8,954 nucleotides of DNA, taken from contig CAMCPF010000097.1 of the NCBI GenBank assembly GCA_945876515.1, positions 1 to 8,954 of the forward strand, given 5' to 3'. Under the pieces are notes generated by a model. The model searched no databases, was not told the DNA's origin, and worked only from the letters and a program-made list of their open reading frames with translations. A program made the translations under genes and the position numbers. Below, piece after piece: positions 6,386 through 8,954 of this stretch. Origin of the DNA: Candidatus Kuenenia stuttgartensis. Its GTDB lineage: Bacteria > Planctomycetota > Planctomycetia > Pirellulales > UBA1268. Each line of letters begins with the position of its first letter. Position 1 is the first letter of the stretch.

Positions 6386-8943
6386 TCGGCCGGCGGCGCG
6401 ATCGCCCGCCAGCAACCGCCGACAAACCGCTCGGCCGTCACGGCGGCGGCCGTGAGCGTCACGGCCACGGCGCCTTCGCCGCCGGTCTTGAGTACGGCGG
6501 TCCCGCCAGGTCCGGATGCAGCCGTATAGGCCGCGCGCACGGTGGGCCACGTGCGGCCGCCGCGGCCGCTCACCAGCACGAGGCTCGGTTGGGTGGCCAG
6601 CGCGATGTCGGCCGGCAGGCTCGTGGCCGTGCCGTGGTGTGGCGCCATGAGCACGTCGCAGACACCCGGCGCCGAGGCGACGAACGCCGCGAGCGCCGGC
6701 CCCTCGAGGTCGCCCGTGAGCAGGAGCCTGCGGCCGGCCGACTCCACCGAGAGCACGAGGCTCGTCGCGTTGTCATCGCCGTCATCATGCTCGTCGCGTC
6801 GCTTCCCGGCCGCCGGGTGGAGCACGCGGACGCGACAGAGCGGGTCGACCGCGAAGGCATCCCCCGCCCGCGCCGTCCGCACCGGCACGCCCCGGGCTTC
6901 CGCGGCGGCGAGGAGCCCGGTCACGGCGGGCGAGTCGTCGGCGAGCAACGCCTCGGGCACCAGGATCTCACCGCAGGCGAACCGCCCGAGCAGTTCCGGC
7001 ACGGCGTTGAAGTGATCGGCGTCGGCATGGGAGATGACGAGTGTGTCGATCCGCGACACTCCCTCGCTCCAGAGCACCGCCGACAAGGATCGACAGGCGG
7101 CGAAGGGGGCGCCGAGCCGACCCGCGTCGTAGAGGAGTACACGGCCGGTCGGCGCCCGCACCAACACCCCGCAGCCGTGCCCGACGGCTGCCATCACCAC
7201 CCGCAGGCCGCTCGGCGGGGCCGACGCGGCGGCCCCGATCCCTGCCGCCAGCAGCCCCACGCCGCACCATCCCCCGGCGACCGCAGCCCACGTGGCCGGT
7301 CGGCGAACGAGATCCCGCCGCGCCCAGACCGCCGTCGCGGCGAGGATTGCATACCAGCCGACCACCCACCACCAGGCAGGCCCCGCGACCCAGGCATGGC
7401 CCCCCGGCACGTCGGCAGCCACCGCGACGACAAACTCGAGGACGGCCAGCGTGGCGTCGCAGCCGGCCGCGAACACCGCAGCCAGCGGTGCCGACACAGC
7501 CGCACTCACGAGACATAGCAGACCGCACGTCATCGCCACCGGAACCAGCGGCGCGATCACGACGTTGGCCACGAGCCCCACCGGGCTGACTACGTGGAAC
7601 CGTGCAGCCACCAGGGGTGCCGTGGCGAGCGACACGGCCAGGCCGGTGACGAACGCGACCATGAGCGCCCGCCCGGCCCGACGGAGCGCCTTCTCCCAGC
7701 GGGACCGACTGCGTTCCACGAGCCTGGCGATGGGGTCGGCGTCGGGCGTCCTCACCAGCAGCGAGGCGACGCCCACGAGCACGGCCGTGGACAGAAAGGA
7801 CAGTTGCGCGCCGGCGGTCGCCGCCTCTGCCGGCCGCCAGGCGACGACCACGATCGCCGCCCCAGCCAGCGCGTTCATCGTGGAGCCACGGCGGCCCGTG
7901 GCCGCGGCCAGGCATGCCGCCCAGACCATGAGCGTGGCGCGGACGACGGGCGTCTCGGCCCCCACGAGCACGGCATACAGCCCGGTCACGACCGCCACCA
8001 CGGCCAGCGACCACCCGCGGGGCACGAGGGTCGCGCGGAGCACCAGGAACAGGCCGGCGGCCAGCAGCCCAAGATGCAGCCCGGAAATCGAGAGCACGTG
8101 CACCGTGCCGGTGGCCACGAAGTCGTCGGTCACGCCTCGCGGCAAGCCCCCCCGACCTCCCAGCAGCAAGGCCTCCGCCACGGGCGAGCGCTCTGGCGAA
8201 ATGCCAGCCGCCAGGGCCGCGGCTCCCGCCGCCCGCAGCCGGTCGATGGCCGCGCGGGGCGACCAGGGACTCGGCCGACGGACCACGCCGACGCAGGCCC
8301 AATCCCCGACTCGGACGACCGACAGGCAGCGGTCGCCCCGGGCCCGGGCCGCGAGATCGGGCTCGCCCGGATTGAGCGGGATCGCCGGCCGGAGGCCTCG
8401 GCCAAAGATTTGCACGTCCGCGCCGACCTCGAGCCGCTCCGGCTCCCCCCGGACGACGACCGTCGCCCGCCCGGCCGCCGGCCGCCACCGGTCACCGTGA
8501 CGGATCGCGGCCACGGCGAGCAGAAACTCACTCGCCGGCTCGATCACCGCGGCACGGCCCGTCGCATCCACGGGGCCCGCGAGCACCCGCGGTGATGCGA
8601 CGACCCGGCCCCGGATCGCCACCGGCCGCGGTGACTCGTCGAGTTGCCAGGCGATATCCGTGCGGTCGAAGAGATCGAACTGCGTCGCCGACCAGGCCGC
8701 ACCGGCCGCCACCGCCGCCCCGACGAGTGCCGCCGTGGCCAGCCGAGGCCGCCCGCGATCACTCGCCCAGCGCCAGCCGGCCACGGCGGCCAGGCCGGCG
8801 ATCCAGCAGAGGAGGGGGATGGTCGTGCACGCTGCCGACACCCCGCGGACGCAGAGAGCCCCTACAACAAGCCCCCCGGCCACCAGCACGAGCGGCCGCT
8901 GCGGCACAGGCTCTTCCCGCACGATCCCGGCAAGACGGCGCAC
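6274..8943 (-). CDS. comEC: ComEC/Rec2-family DNA uptake channel protein
   Basis: This encodes 889 residues from GTG 8943. Family members form the inner-membrane channel for single-stranded DNA during natural transformation. Residues 16-85 hold N-terminal helices; about 105-220 match the soluble DUF4131/OB-like region (VAIRGRVVASP, then NPGEPD at 191-196). The Competence domain spans about 250-570, with VHVLSISGLHLG (281-292), GAETPVVRATLM (328-339), AGAQLSF (377-383) and many helices. The C-terminal metallo-beta-lactamase-like domain (580 to about 840) retains its metal and active-site motifs: HADADH (639-644), LTGD (742-745) and APHHGT (767-772). The usual GQGD loop reads VGHGCG (587-592). 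The last 45 or so residues extend past the usual domain end and are antisense to ccsBA. No comEA is nearby. The start is uncertain: the frame is open to the window edge, codons near it are tandemly repeated, GTG 8922 is an alternative, and the true start may lie outside. A plain membrane-hydrolase role without transformation cannot be excluded. Confidence 0.92.
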   Translation of the reverse strand: MRRLAGIVREEPVPQRPLVLVAGGLVVGALCVRGVSAACTTIPLLCWIAGLAAVAGWRWASDRGRPRLATAALVGAAVAAGAAWSATQFDLFDRTDIAWQLDESPRPVAIRGRVVASPRVLAGPVDATGRAAVIEPASEFLLAVAAIRHGDRWRPAAGRATVVVRGEPERLEVGADVQIFGRGLRPAIPLNPGEPDLAARARGDRCLSVVRVGDWACVGVVRRPSPWSPRAAIDRLRAAGAAALAAGISPERSPVAEALLLGGRGGLPRGVTDDFVATGTVHVLSISGLHLGLLAAGLFLVLRATLVPRGWSLAVVAVVTGLYAVLVGAETPVVRATLMVWAACLAAATGRRGSTMNALAGAAIVVVAWRPAEAATAGAQLSFLSTAVLVGVASLLVRTPDADPIARLVERSRSRWEKALRRAGRALMVAFVTGLAVSLATAPLVAARFHVVSPVGLVANVVIAPLVPVAMTCGLLCLVSAAVSAPLAAVFAAGCDATLAVLEFVVAVAADVPGGHAWVAGPAWWWVVGWYAILAATAVWARRDLVRRPATWAAVAGGWCGVGLLAAGIGAAASAPPSGLRVVMAAVGHGCGVLVRAPTGRVLLYDAGRLGAPFAACRSLSAVLWSEGVSRIDTLVISHADADHFNAVPELLGRFACGEILVPEALLADDSPAVTGLLAAAEARGVPVRTARAGDAFAVDPLCRVRVLHPAAGKRRDEHDDGDDNATSLVLSVESAGRRLLLTGDLEGPALAAFVASAPGVCDVLMAPHHGTATSLPADIALATQPSLVLVSGRGGRTWPTVRAAYTAASGPGGTAVLKTGGEGAVAVTLTAAAVTAERFVGGCWRAIAPPADQDVATFGRVRNQPPAISSNWLATYAPSSMSTPLVKP

Positions 8944-8954
8944 GATCCCGGCAA
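8918..8954. repeat. Tandem 16-bp direct repeat with 21-bp period at the right edge
   Basis: CGCACGATCCCGGCAA occurs at 8918-8933 and again at 8939-8954, separated by GACGG. The 21-bp period equals seven codons, so in the comEC frame it gives a repeated L-A-G-I-V-R. The second copy ends exactly at the window edge, so more copies may follow. Confidence 0.8.

Noticed and set aside
6383..6420. An intrinsic terminator between ccsBA and comEC
   Set aside because: GC-rich self-complementary bits are present, but there is no T-tract on either strand, and comEC codes through the region.
5566..7518. A 650-residue open frame on the plus strand spanning the ccsBA end and the comEC 3' half
   Set aside because: It is Arg/His/Pro/Gly-rich with no fold signature, and overlaps two genes whose motifs are intact in other frames.
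6968..8488. A 506-residue minus-strand frame in a second register within comEC
   Set aside because: It is Gly/Arg/Ala-rich with no domain, while the main register carries all ComEC motifs without interruption, so there is no reason to suspect a frameshift.
7292..8595. Plus-strand frames of 402 and 333 residues opposite comEC
   Set aside because: They are antisense to comEC and composition-driven; one is Thr/Ala/Arg-rich and the other His/Gln/Gly/Arg-rich, which is typical shadow sequence.

Overview
The window is a compact, very GC-rich stretch of bacterial chromosome. It most likely comes from a planctomycete, plausibly a Pirellulales-like lineage. This rests on three family-level recognitions: the short excisionase-type helix-turn-helix domain fused to a membrane tail, the small secreted protein ending in the SxRDIxWDL...FN...PxP signature, and the lipoprotein placed directly before a fused ResB-CcsA gene. 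No search could be run, so the taxonomy is inference. I see no rRNA, tRNA, CRISPR array, insertion sequence or phage gene.

Layout. Bases 1-312 are mostly non-coding. A possible minus-strand gene starts at base 37 and runs off the left edge, and the region also holds a small inverted repeat and a 9-bp triplicate repeat. Bases 313-690 (+) encode a small secreted or anchored protein of unknown function. Bases 861-1931 (+) encode a predicted membrane-anchored DNA-binding protein with a long acidic Gly/Ser/Asp-rich linker. Bases 2023-2679 (+) encode a lipoprotein, followed 22 bp later by 2702-6385 (+), a 1227-residue fused cytochrome c synthase (ResB-CcsA, System II). Bases 6274-8943 (-) encode a ComEC/Rec2-type DNA uptake channel, whose 3' end overlaps the synthase gene tail-to-tail by 112 bp. 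Its start may lie just beyond the right edge.

How the genes fit together. The lipoprotein and the synthase look like one transcription unit. The synthase should move heme across the inner membrane and attach it to CXXCH apocytochromes outside the membrane; all the signature residues I looked for are present. The lipoprotein could be an accessory factor on the same membrane, but its role is unknown. The helix-turn-helix/transmembrane protein and the small secreted protein sit upstream, apparently under separate promoters. Two near-identical TATACT hexamers occur in the two gaps before the transmembrane regulator and before the lipoprotein-synthase pair. ComEC is on the opposite strand and functionally unrelated.

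The window is largely an ordinary housekeeping region. I found no convincing new multi-gene system. The items most worth a second look are the HTH-linker-TM protein, the lipoprotein-CcsBA pairing, the enlarged CcsBA architecture, the antisense overlap with comEC, and the 21-bp repeat at the right edge.
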